From Burkholderiaceae bacterium (GTDB lineage Bacteria > Pseudomonadota > Gammaproteobacteria > Burkholderiales > Burkholderiaceae): a stretch of DNA of 8,369 nucleotides. Shown in pieces: positions 1 through 7,165 of this stretch. The position numbers were made by a program, and so were the translations under genes. The notes beneath the pieces were generated by a model, which saw nothing but the letters and a program-made list of their open reading frames with translations, was not told where the DNA came from and ran no database searches. The stretch covers positions 1 to 8,369 of the forward strand of contig JAKONL010000328.1 in the NCBI GenBank assembly GCA_022701965.1, in the 5' to 3' direction. Position 1 is the first letter of the stretch; every line of letters begins with the position of its first letter.

Positions 1-323
1 CCGAAGCGCCGGTCGACTGGCGGTCGGATGCGGAAGCCATCGTGCGCCGCATCCGCGCCTTCGATCCGTTTCCCGGTGCCACCGGAACGGTCGGAGGCGA
101 GACGGTCAAGTTCTGGGCCGCATCCGCGCGCCCGGGTGGCGTTGCGCAGGCGCCCGGCACCGTGCTCGCCACCGGGCCGGACGGCATCGAGGTCGCGGCC
201 GGCGACAGCGGCGTGGTGGTGCTGACGGAACTCCAGCGCGCCGGCGGCAAGCGCCTGCCGGCGGGCGACTTCCTGCGCGGCTTCGCCGTCCGTCCGGGCC
301 AGGTCTTCGATCCATGTTCCTGA
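1..323 (+). CDS. fmt: Methionyl-tRNA formyltransferase, C-terminal part (5' end outside window)
   Basis: This is the last 106 codons of a gene that enters from the left edge, read in the frame starting at base 3 and ending at TGA 321-323. Fmt transfers a formyl group from 10-formyl-tetrahydrofolate to initiator Met-tRNA in the cytoplasm. The visible part is the C-terminal tRNA-binding domain. It carries the family's RAFDPFPGA stretch (about bases 54-80), a VKFWAA strand, and the terminal VLTELQRAGGKRL and FLRGF motifs. The catalytic N-terminal domain lies outside the window. The last 10 bases overlap the start of the AzlC gene, so the two are probably co-transcribed and may be translationally coupled. 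The family assignment is firm; only the missing 5' part limits the description. Confidence 0.93.
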   Translation, partial: EAPVDWRSDAEAIVRRIRAFDPFPGATGTVGGETVKFWAASARPGGVAQAPGTVLATGPDGIEVAAGDSGVVVLTELQRAGGKRLPAGDFLRGFAVRPGQVFDPCS

Positions 324-1051
324 GCGCGGCGATCCGCCGGCAGCCCGCATTCCGCGAAGGCATCCGCAACATGGCGCCGATGGCGCTCGGCATCAGCGCC
401 TGGGGTCTGATGACCGGCGTCGCGATGGTGAAAGCGGGCATGAGCGTGATCGAGGCGCTGGCGATGACCTTCCTGGTCTACGCCGGCAGTTCGCAGCTGG
501 CCGCGATCCCGCTGCTGCTCGCCGGCGCCCCGGCCTGGGTGATTCTGGCGACGGCCTTCTGCGTCAACCTGCGCTTCATCGTCTTCAGCCTGCACCTGCG
601 GCCCTACCTGATGCACATGCCGCGCTGGCGCCGCCTGACGCACGGCTATCTCACGGCCGACCTGAGCTACGTCACCTTCACCTCGCGGTTCCCGAAGCCG
701 CCGGTCGACCGCACCGAGGAGATCGAGCAGGAAGCCTTCCTGACCGGCGGGTACTTCACCACCTGGACCGCCTGGATGGGCATGAGCACGCTGGGCATCG
801 CGCTGGCCAACTTCATTCCACAGAGCTGGGGCCTGGGCTTCGCGGGCGTGCTGAGCCTGGTCGGCATCCTGTGCTCGATGGCGACCACGCGGCTGCGCAT
901 GCTCGCCGTGGCGATCGCCGGCGCGACGGCGGTCACCGCCTACGCGTTGCCGCTCAAGCTGAACATCGTGACGGCGATCGGCGTGGCGGTGCTGCTGTGC
1001 TTCTGGATCGAGAAGCGGTTCGTCCGCGATCCGGCGGACGCCGACGCATGA
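314..1051 (+). CDS. azlC: AzlC-family branched-chain amino acid exporter, large subunit
   Basis: This is a 245-residue inner-membrane protein of the AzlC/YgaZ family. Together with a small AzlD/YgaH partner, such proteins export branched-chain amino acids and some analogues. Visible family marks are the early PMALGISAWG segment (residues 22-31), YAGSSQ at 56-61, the VNLR motif at 84-87 and LTADLSY at 113-119. Hydrophobic segments lie roughly at 22-40, 45-70, 73-92, 150-168, 172-190, 196-212 and 216-231. The ATG at 314 lies inside the end of fmt. A weak AGG ribosome site stands 10 bases upstream. A later ATG at residue 20 would remove only a charged N-tail. AzlD follows after 7 bases, so the two subunits form one unit. 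The substrate is inferred from the family. Confidence 0.9.
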   Translation: MFLSAAIRRQPAFREGIRNMAPMALGISAWGLMTGVAMVKAGMSVIEALAMTFLVYAGSSQLAAIPLLLAGAPAWVILATAFCVNLRFIVFSLHLRPYLMHMPRWRRLTHGYLTADLSYVTFTSRFPKPPVDRTEEIEQEAFLTGGYFTTWTAWMGMSTLGIALANFIPQSWGLGFAGVLSLVGILCSMATTRLRMLAVAIAGATAVTAYALPLKLNIVTAIGVAVLLCFWIEKRFVRDPADADA

Positions 1052-1058
1052 GGGCCGC

Positions 1059-1397
1059 ATGAACGGCGGAACCGATCTCTGGACGCTGGCGGTCATCGTC
1101 GGCATGGCGCTGATCTCGGTGCTCACGCGCTGCTTCTTCTTCATCCTCGACCGGCCCTGGGGCCTGCCCGACTGGGCGCATCGCGCGCTGCACTACGCGC
1201 CGGTGGCGGCGCTGGCGGCGGTGGTGATCCCGGAGATCGTCATGACGCAGGGGCACCTGACCGCGACCTGGCAGGACGCCCGTCTCTATGCCGCGGCGGC
1301 CGGCGCGGCCTGGTATTTCCGGCGCGGCGGCGTGCTCGGCACGATGCTCGCCGGCATGGCGGTGTACCTGCCCCTGCACCTCGGGCTGGGCTGGTAG
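1059..1397 (+). CDS. azlD: AzlD-family small subunit of branched-chain amino acid exporter
   Basis: This is a 112-residue hydrophobic protein of the AzlD/YgaH family, the small membrane partner needed by AzlC-type exporters. It shows the typical order of a first helix ending in a TR pair (residues 23-24), an aromatic patch FFFIL (26-30), then the conserved block [14 protein letters not shown] (46-59). Two further hydrophobic segments lie at about 76-87 and 91-109. The length fits the family. The ATG at 1059 follows the AzlC stop by 7 bases and has a GAGGG ribosome site at 1050-1054 that overlaps that stop codon, which suggests coupled translation. No intrinsic terminator is visible after the stop, and the next gene has its own promoter-like box 24 bases downstream. 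Confidence 0.87.
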   Translation: MNGGTDLWTLAVIVGMALISVLTRCFFFILDRPWGLPDWAHRALHYAPVAALAAVVIPEIVMTQGHLTATWQDARLYAAAAGAAWYFRRGGVLGTMLAGMAVYLPLHLGLGW

Positions 1398-1420
1398 CCG
1401 CGGATCGCAGGGTGCGCTTC

Positions 1421-1426
1421 TAGAAT
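1421..1426 (+). promoter_or_regulatory. Candidate -10 box for pgk
   Basis: TAGAAT matches five of six bases of the sigma-70 -10 consensus. It lies 38 bases before the pgk ATG, in the only AT-rich patch of the short gap after azlD. No good -35 box is found 16 to 19 bases upstream, because that stretch is GC-rich. The box overlaps an inverted repeat, GAATC-CGAC-GATTC, at 1423-1436. Confidence 0.4.
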
Positions 1427-1436
1427 CCGACGATTC
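1423..1436. repeat. Inverted repeat GAATC-N4-GATTC over the pgk promoter
   Basis: GAATC (1423-1427) and GATTC (1432-1436) form a perfect 5-base dyad with a 4-base centre. The left arm lies within the candidate -10 box and the right arm falls near the predicted transcription start. The same arms recur with a 5-base gap or less between pyk and the desaturase gene (4561-4575). The dyad could be an operator or chance; dyads this short are common. Confidence 0.3.
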
Positions 1437-1464
1437 CTTTCACCCAGAGATTGCCGCCAACGCC

Positions 1465-2638
<1,174 letters not shown>

Positions 2639-2658
<20 letters not shown>

Positions 2659-3334
2659 TCGGGCGTGCCGGCACGGCCATCTCCGCCATCTCCGTGAAGA
2701 GGCGTGCCTGCACCAGGAAGAGTGCCGCGTAGCACAGCAGTTCGGTGCCTTCCTCCATCACCATCCGCATCTGCTCCGAACCCGGCACCGTGATGGGCAG
2801 CTTGCCCTCGGCGAGCGTCGACAGCGCCGCAGCCAGCCCCATCAGGGCGAGCTCGGGCCACGGGAACCGGTGGTCGCGGACCAGCTGCAGCAGCGGCCGG
2901 TCCAGACGCCAGCGCACGAAGGCGACGACCGCGCCGGCCAGCACCACCAGCACCACGGGCGCGATCATCGGGTGATACCAGAGAACGCTGGACGTGTAGT
3001 AGCGGCCTTCGCCCGTCGGCATGCCGGGCGTGAGCAGCGTCGCGCCCCAGCTCGTCTCCCGGGCGGTGCACAGCAGCCATACGGGAACGGCGATGGTCGC
3101 CAGGCGCGGTCTCGAGATGTCTTGCGTTGGCCGTGCCATGGCGCCCGGGCGCCGTGACCAGAGCGCGCAACCCAGGCCGGCGACCAGCACTGCCAGCTGC
3201 AGATCCTCGATCCAGCCGTTCTCCCAGCCCGCGCTCGTGGGCAGCAGCGTGGCAATCGGATAGCTGCACACGAGCAGCGTCAGCACGAGCCAGCGCAGGC
3301 CGAGCGTCGTCTTCAGGGCGATGGAATGCCGCAA
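2639..3334 (-). CDS. Polytopic membrane protein of unknown function, downstream of desaturase
   Basis: I do not recognise a named family with certainty. The 231-residue product has about six hydrophobic segments (roughly 11-31, 45-59, 78-91, 122-140, 160-174, 198-213). Polar residues sit at membrane borders: W37-E38, E43-D44 before helix 2, RETSWG at 92-97 after helix 3, H121 before helix 4, and a cluster E194, E195, E198 entering the last helix. This spacing recalls a group of uncharacterised bacterial membrane proteins with GEEISWGQ-type motifs, but that is recall, not a search result. The start is a TTG at 3334 with a weak GGA ribosome site 5 bases upstream; no in-frame ATG precedes residue 66. 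The gene lies 18 bases after the desaturase stop, in the same frame, so the two are co-transcribed and the start is uncertain. Its 3' end overlaps pgk by 20 bases. Confidence 0.72.
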
Positions 3335-3352
3335 GGTCGTCCGGCCGGTTCG

Positions 3353-4447
3353 TCAGGCCGGCACGGTGCGAGGTTCGCTGGTGGCGCGCCCCTCGAAATC
3401 GGTCCAGCACCGGCGCGTGAAGTCGTAGAGCTTGCAGGCGCGCGCCGTGTCGAAGTACCACCGCCACGAGAAGCGCTGGATCACGATGCGGCTGGGCAGC
3501 ATCTGCTCGATGCGCGCCTGCGCTTCCTTGAGCCTGTAGAGCGGGATGCTCATGTCCACGTGGTGGGCCGTGTGCTCCATGATGTGGTGCAGCAGCGCGC
3601 CGATCTGCATCGGGAAGGTCAGGTGCACGGTGGTCGAGACGAACGGCTGGGCGCGCTGCCAGGCCGCGCGGTCGTCGTGCCAGGACACCTTCACATGCGT
3701 GTGGTGGACGTACACGACGAAGCCGATCATGGCGAACCAGAACATCAGTGGCAGCACGAAGGCGACGCCCAGCAGGAGCGGCACCGACTGCCCGGTCGCC
3801 AGCGCCGCGCCGACCAGCGCGGCGAACCAGGCGACGGCGAAACTGCCGACGAGCCAGCAGTCGCGCGAGAACACCGGTCGCTCGGTGTTGCTCGTGCGGT
3901 CGCGCGCCATCATGCGATGCCACCAGATTTCGACCATGTAGTAGAGGCCCGGCGCCCAGCCGCTGCGGTAGGCGCGCTCCATCAGCCGGCGCCCGGGCGA
4001 GAGGGCGTCGTACTCGGCCCGCGTGAGCGGCGCCCAGACGAAGTCGACGCCCTTGAGGTTGGTGAAGCCGTGATGCACCACGTTGTGTCCCATGTCCCAC
4101 AGGCTGTAGGGCGTGAGCGAAGGCAGGAAGGCGATGCGTCCGAGCCACTTGTTCAGGCGCCGGTGCGGCGTCAGGCTCTGGTGGCAGGCGTCGTGGCCGA
4201 GGATGAACAGCCGCCCGGTGACGAAGCCCATGCCGATGCCGCAGGCCAGCTTGAGCCAGGCCGATTCGAGCAGTACCGTCCCCGCGGCCAGCGCCGAAAG
4301 CAGCACGTAGTCGAAGGCCAGCATCACGAGGGCGCGGACGGTGGTCCGCTGCGCGAGCGGCAGCAGCCAGGAGCGGATCACCTTGCGATGCGGCAGGGGG
4401 ACGTCCGGTGGCAGGGGTGTCAGGTCGAGTTCGGGTTGGGTCTGCAT
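3353..4447 (-). CDS. Membrane fatty acid desaturase (three-histidine-box, acyl-lipid type)
   Basis: This is a 364-residue integral membrane di-iron desaturase. Such enzymes introduce a cis double bond into an acyl chain of membrane lipids using O2 and electrons from a ferredoxin or cytochrome-type donor. All three histidine boxes are present: HDACH at 85-89, HNVVHH at 121-126 and HTAHH at 292-296. There are extra histidines at 249-251 (VHHTH) and 287-288. Hydrophobic hairpins lie at about 37-60, 65-84, 198-218 and 222-247. The pattern fits the delta-12/omega-type branch better than stearoyl-CoA delta-9 enzymes, but position and substrate cannot be read from sequence. A GTG start at 4459 would add four residues; I chose the ATG at 4447. 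Neither has a good ribosome site. It is divergent from pyk and forms a unit with the downstream membrane protein. Confidence 0.9.
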   Translation of the reverse strand: MQTQPELDLTPLPPDVPLPHRKVIRSWLLPLAQRTTVRALVMLAFDYVLLSALAAGTVLLESAWLKLACGIGMGFVTGRLFILGHDACHQSLTPHRRLNKWLGRIAFLPSLTPYSLWDMGHNVVHHGFTNLKGVDFVWAPLTRAEYDALSPGRRLMERAYRSGWAPGLYYMVEIWWHRMMARDRTSNTERPVFSRDCWLVGSFAVAWFAALVGAALATGQSVPLLLGVAFVLPLMFWFAMIGFVVYVHHTHVKVSWHDDRAAWQRAQPFVSTTVHLTFPMQIGALLHHIMEHTAHHVDMSIPLYRLKEAQARIEQMLPSRIVIQRFSWRWYFDTARACKLYDFTRRCWTDFEGRATSEPRTVPA

Positions 4448-4560
4448 AGAGCGCCGCACGGGGGCGGGAGAAATGGAGGGACGAAGTGACCACGACGCCG
4501 GTGGCGACGTGATGTGCCGTATTCATCGAAGGCGGTGGAGATGGCCATGACCGGTATCGC

Positions 4561-4575
4561 GAATCGGCGCGATTC
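4561..4575. repeat. Inverted repeat GAATCG-N3-CGATTC in the desaturase/pyk control region
   Basis: GAATCG (4561-4566) and CGATTC (4570-4575) form a perfect 6-base dyad around GCG. It lies about 114 bases from the desaturase ATG and 87 bases from the pyk ATG. If the desaturase promoter proposed at 4611-4639 is used, this dyad would sit in the desaturase leader RNA as a short hairpin; otherwise it could be an operator. Its outer arms match the dyad before pgk. Confidence 0.35.
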
Positions 4576-4594
4576 CTAGCGGATCGGCGTCCGT

Positions 4595-4609
4595 TTGCAT
4601 ATCCTGCAA
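4595..4609. promoter_or_regulatory. Candidate operator dyad TTGCA-N5-TGCAA between desaturase and pyk
   Basis: TTGCATATCCTGCAA is a perfect 5-base dyad with a 5-base centre and contains a T-N11-A pair, the form typical of LysR-type regulator sites. It would cover the start point of the proposed minus-strand desaturase promoter and the -35 region of the proposed plus-strand pyk promoter, so one protein could affect both. No regulator gene is present in the window. The site type is inferred from shape only. Confidence 0.35.
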
Positions 4610-4631
4610 CGTCATACCCTTATGTGAGAAT
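4604..4631 (+). promoter_or_regulatory. Candidate extended -10 promoter for pyk
   Basis: TGT-GAGAAT at 4623-4631 has the TGn extension directly before a -10-like hexamer (four of six). A weak -35 candidate, CTGCAA, lies at 4604-4609 with a 16-base spacer. The predicted start near 4638 would leave about 25 bases before the pyk ATG. It overlaps the opposite-strand desaturase promoter almost completely. Confidence 0.28.
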
Positions 4632-4639
4632 TGTGCCAA
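4611..4639 (-). promoter_or_regulatory. Candidate sigma-70 promoter for the desaturase unit
   Basis: On the minus strand, TTGGCA (4634-4639, five of six to the -35 consensus) is followed after 17 bases by TATGAC (4611-4616, four of six to the -10 consensus). The predicted start near 4604 gives a leader of about 155 bases before the desaturase ATG. The dyad at 4595-4609 begins one base after the -10 box. Confidence 0.35.
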
Positions 4640-4662
4640 AAGCGCAAACAAGGACACGCTGC

Positions 4663-6111
4663 ATGGACACCCTACGCATTCCCCGACACGCGACGAAGAT
4701 CGTCGCCACGCTCGGTCCGGCCTCGAACACGATCGAGCTGCTGGAGCAGATGATCCACAGCAAGGTCAGCGTCGTGCGCCTGAACTTCAGCCACGGCACC
4801 GCCCAGGACCATATCGACCGCGCCGTGATGGTGCGCGAGGCGGCGCGACGCACCGGGCGCGAGGTGGCGATCATGGCCGACCTGCAGGGCCCGAAGATCC
4901 GCGTGGGCAAGTTCGCGCTGGGCAAGATCTGGCTCGAGCCGGGTGCGAAGTTCGTGCTCGATGCCCGGCGCACCGAGCTCGGCGACGTCGACGAGGTCGG
5001 CCTCGACTACAAGGACCTGCCGCGCGACGTCAAGGCCGGCGACCGGCTGCTGCTCAACGACGGGCTGATCGTGCTCAAGGTCGACGCGGTGCGCGGCGAG
5101 CAGGTCGTGACCACGGTGCTGCTCGGCGGGGAGCTCTCCAACAACAAGGGCATCAACAAGCAGGGCGGCGGCCTGACCGCGCCGGCGCTGACGGCCAAGG
5201 ACATGGAGGACATCAAGACCGCGATGAGCTTCCAGGCCGACTACGTGGCCGTGAGCTTTCCGAAGAACGCCACCGACATGGAGATGGCGCGCCAGCTGTG
5301 CAACGTGGCCGCGGCCGAGTACGGCCACCGCCCGGGGATGATCGCCAAGATCGAGCGTGCCGAGGCCATCCCCAAGCTGGAAGAGATCCTGCGTGCGAGC
5401 GACGGCATCATGGTCGCGCGCGGCGACCTGGCGGTGGAGGTCGGCAACGCCGCGGTGCCGGCGCTGCAGAAGAAGATGATCCGCATGGCGCGCGCGATGG
5501 ACAAGGTCGCCATCACCGCGACGCAGATGATGGAATCGATGATCACCAACCCCGTGCCCACGCGCGCCGAGGTCAGCGACGTCGCCAATGCCGTGCTCGA
5601 CGGCACCGACGCGGTGATGCTGAGCGCGGAGACGGCCTCGGGTCGCTATCCGCTGGCCACCGTGCAGGAGATGAGCCGCATCTGCGAGGCCGCCGAGCAG
5701 GCCGAGGACACCACCCGCGACACCGACTTCAGCGGCCAGACCTACGGCCGCATCGACCAGGCGATCGCCATGGGCGCGCTGTTCACGGCCCACCACCTGG
5801 GCGCCAAGGCCATCGTCGCGCTGACCGAATCGGGCTCGACGCCGCTGTGGATGAGCCGCCATTCGGCGCACATTCCGGTCTACGCGCTCACCTCGCGGCT
5901 GGCCACGCAGCGCAAGATGGCGCTCTACCGCAACGTCCGCCCGCTGCTGATGGATTCGCAGACCGACCGCGACACCGCGCTCGAACAGGCCGAGGCGCAC
6001 CTGAAGAAGCGCGGCATCGTCCAGAGCGGCGACGTCTACGCCATCACCTGCGGCGAGCCGATGGGCGCGCCGGGCGGCACCAACATGCTCAAGATCTGCC
6101 GCGCCGCCTGA
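4663..6111 (+). CDS. pyk: Pyruvate kinase
   Basis: This is a 482-residue cytoplasmic enzyme converting phosphoenolpyruvate + ADP to pyruvate + ATP, the last step of glycolysis. The N-terminal TKIVATLGPAS (residues 11-21) and VVRLNFSHG (37-45, with R39, N41 and S43 of the active site) are intact. So are DLQGPKIR (73-80), the catalytic lysine and metal ligand in IAKIERAE (K229, E231), ARGDLAVE (252-259, with metal ligand D255) and ITATQMMESM (284-293). The C-terminal regulatory domain is full length. The ATG at 4663 has an AAGGA ribosome site at 4650-4654 with 8 bases of spacing. The frame is open back to a GTG at 4624, but that extension would overlap the promoter region. Bacterial enzymes of this type are often allosteric; the effector cannot be told here. 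Confidence 0.97.
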   Translation: MDTLRIPRHATKIVATLGPASNTIELLEQMIHSKVSVVRLNFSHGTAQDHIDRAVMVREAARRTGREVAIMADLQGPKIRVGKFALGKIWLEPGAKFVLDARRTELGDVDEVGLDYKDLPRDVKAGDRLLLNDGLIVLKVDAVRGEQVVTTVLLGGELSNNKGINKQGGGLTAPALTAKDMEDIKTAMSFQADYVAVSFPKNATDMEMARQLCNVAAAEYGHRPGMIAKIERAEAIPKLEEILRASDGIMVARGDLAVEVGNAAVPALQKKMIRMARAMDKVAITATQMMESMITNPVPTRAEVSDVANAVLDGTDAVMLSAETASGRYPLATVQEMSRICEAAEQAEDTTRDTDFSGQTYGRIDQAIAMGALFTAHHLGAKAIVALTESGSTPLWMSRHSAHIPVYALTSRLATQRKMALYRNVRPLLMDSQTDRDTALEQAEAHLKKRGIVQSGDVYAITCGEPMGAPGGTNMLKICRAA

Positions 6112-6116
6112 GCGCG

Positions 6117-6148
6117 CATCGCGCCGCCGCGTCCGATCCGGCGCGATG
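6117..6148. repeat. 10-base inverted repeat between pyk and the hydrolase gene
   Basis: CATCGCGCCG (6117-6126) and CGGCGCGATG (6139-6148) are perfect reverse complements with a 12-base loop, starting 5 bases after the pyk stop. RNA from either strand would form a stable GC-rich hairpin. No U-run follows on either strand, so it is not a classical intrinsic terminator. It may partly terminate, protect the pyk 3' end, or separate expression of the two genes. Confidence 0.55.
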
Positions 6149-6184
6149 GCAAAACCGTTCGCAGTGCGGCTGCGTACATCCGGC

Positions 6185-7105
6185 ATGAACCTGCATTTCC
6201 GTTCCGCGCGCGCCGTCGCGCTGTCGATCGCCGCCTGCGCCTTTGCCTTGGTCCTCTCGGCCTGTTCGCCCGTCAAGCTGGTCGACCGTCTCACGCCCGA
6301 CGACACCTACGTCGCCCAGGAGGGCATCGCCTACGGCGCCGACGCGCGCCAGAAGCTCGACGTCTACCAGCCGCTGCCCGCGCGCACCGCGGCTCCGGGG
6401 CAACGCCCGCTGATCGTCTTCTTCTACGGCGGCACCTGGAGCAGCGGCGACCGCGCGATGTATCGCTTCGTGGGCGAGGCGCTGGCGTCCCAGGGCGCGA
6501 TCGTGGTGATTCCGGACTACCGGCTGTCGCCCGGCGTGATCTACCCGGCGTTCGTGCAGGACAGCGCCCGTGCCATGAAGTGGGCATTCGACAACGCCGC
6601 GCGCCTGGGCGCCGATCCGAAGCGCCTCTACGCGATGGGCCACAGCTCGGGCGCCTACAACGCCGCCATGCTCGCGCTCGATCCGCGCTGGCTCGGCGAG
6701 GTCGGCGCCAGCCCGGGGCAACTCGCCGGCTGGATCGGGCTGGCCGGCCCGTACGACTTCCTGCCCCTCTCCGACCCCGACGCGCAGCGCGCCTTCGACT
6801 GGCCGAACACGCCGCGCGATTCGCAGCCCGTCGACCACGTCACGGCCGCGTCGCCGCCCGCACTGCTGATGGCCGCCCGCAACGACCGGGTGGTCGATCC
6901 GGTGCGCAACACCGCGCAGATGGCCGCGAGACTGCGCGCGGCCGGCGTGCGCGTGGAGACGCGCGAGTTCGACGGCCTGGGCCACGTCACGCTGATCGGC
7001 GCCGTGGCCAAGCCGATCCGCTGGATCGGCGGGCCGGTGGTGCCGCCGATCCTGGATTTCGTGGGGTTGGCGCGCGAAGGCGGCCGTAGCGCATCGATAC
7101 AATAG
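6185..7105 (+). CDS. Lipoprotein alpha/beta hydrolase (esterase/lipase-like)
   Basis: This is a 306-residue secreted hydrolase with a likely lipid anchor. The N-terminus has arginines, a hydrophobic run (about 10-24) and a lipobox LSAC, with the lipidated cysteine predicted at residue 27, so the mature enzyme should be membrane-anchored in the periplasm or outer membrane. The alpha/beta hydrolase core follows. It has an oxyanion motif YGGTW (81-85, with Y instead of the usual H), the nucleophile elbow GHSSG (152-156, S154), a likely acid D234 in ARNDRVVD and H267 in GLGHVTL. It resembles the carboxylesterase/arylformamidase-like branch; the substrate is unknown. An in-frame ATG at 6146 lies inside the hairpin arm and would make an overlong signal peptide, so ATG 6185 is preferred, although its ribosome site is weak. 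It is 73 bases after pyk. Confidence 0.83.
   Translation: MNLHFRSARAVALSIAACAFALVLSACSPVKLVDRLTPDDTYVAQEGIAYGADARQKLDVYQPLPARTAAPGQRPLIVFFYGGTWSSGDRAMYRFVGEALASQGAIVVIPDYRLSPGVIYPAFVQDSARAMKWAFDNAARLGADPKRLYAMGHSSGAYNAAMLALDPRWLGEVGASPGQLAGWIGLAGPYDFLPLSDPDAQRAFDWPNTPRDSQPVDHVTAASPPALLMAARNDRVVDPVRNTAQMAARLRAAGVRVETREFDGLGHVTLIGAVAKPIRWIGGPVVPPILDFVGLAREGGRSASIQ
7098..7103 (+). promoter_or_regulatory. Candidate -10 box for the aldolase gene
   Basis: TACAAT matches five of six bases of the -10 consensus. It lies over the stop codon of the hydrolase gene, and its last base is the first base of that TAG. The predicted start near 7110 gives a leader of about 52 bases. No convincing -35 box is visible. 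Confidence 0.42.
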
Positions 7106-7126
7106 TTCACCTTCCGATCCCCCACC

Positions 7127-7140
7127 GCCGTGCCAACGGC
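7127..7140 (+). repeat. Short hairpin in the aldolase leader
   Basis: GCCGT (7127-7131) and ACGGC (7136-7140) pair around a GCCA loop. The hairpin ends one base before the ATG of a 7-codon upstream reading frame. It is short and may have no role. Confidence 0.25.
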
Positions 7141-7141
7141 C

Positions 7142-7165
7142 ATGAACAAGCGAGCGACACAGTGA
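7142..7165 (+). other. Seven-codon upstream reading frame ending on the aldolase start codon
   Basis: ATG at 7142 opens a frame encoding MNKRATQ that stops at TGA 7163-7165. This TGA overlaps the aldolase GTG start (7162-7164) as GTGA, the arrangement typical of translational coupling. No good ribosome site precedes the ATG, so translation is unproven. The peptide has no run of one amino acid that would suggest classical attenuation. Confidence 0.25.

Noticed and set aside
1389..1399. GGCT-GGT-AGCC hairpin at the azlD stop as a terminator
   Set aside because: The stem is only four base pairs and no T-run follows, so termination is not supported.
1288..1464. 59-codon N-terminal extension of pgk
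   Set aside because: It overlaps azlD and the promoter-like box and has Arg/Cys-rich non-family sequence; the normal Pgk N-terminus begins at ATG 1465.
3326..4489. Plus-strand open frame of 387 codons opposite the desaturase
   Set aside because: Its product is a low-complexity Arg/Ala/Gly/Glu/His mixture, antisense to a gene with full catalytic motifs.
4624..4662. 13-codon N-terminal extension of pyk from a GTG
   Set aside because: ATG 4663 has a well-placed AAGGA site and gives the normal family length; the GTG lies in the promoter region.
4672..6306. Minus-strand open frame of 544 codons opposite pyk
   Set aside because: It lies wholly antisense to a complete pyruvate kinase and its product is low-complexity His/Arg/Ala-rich sequence, as expected from a GC-rich antisense frame.
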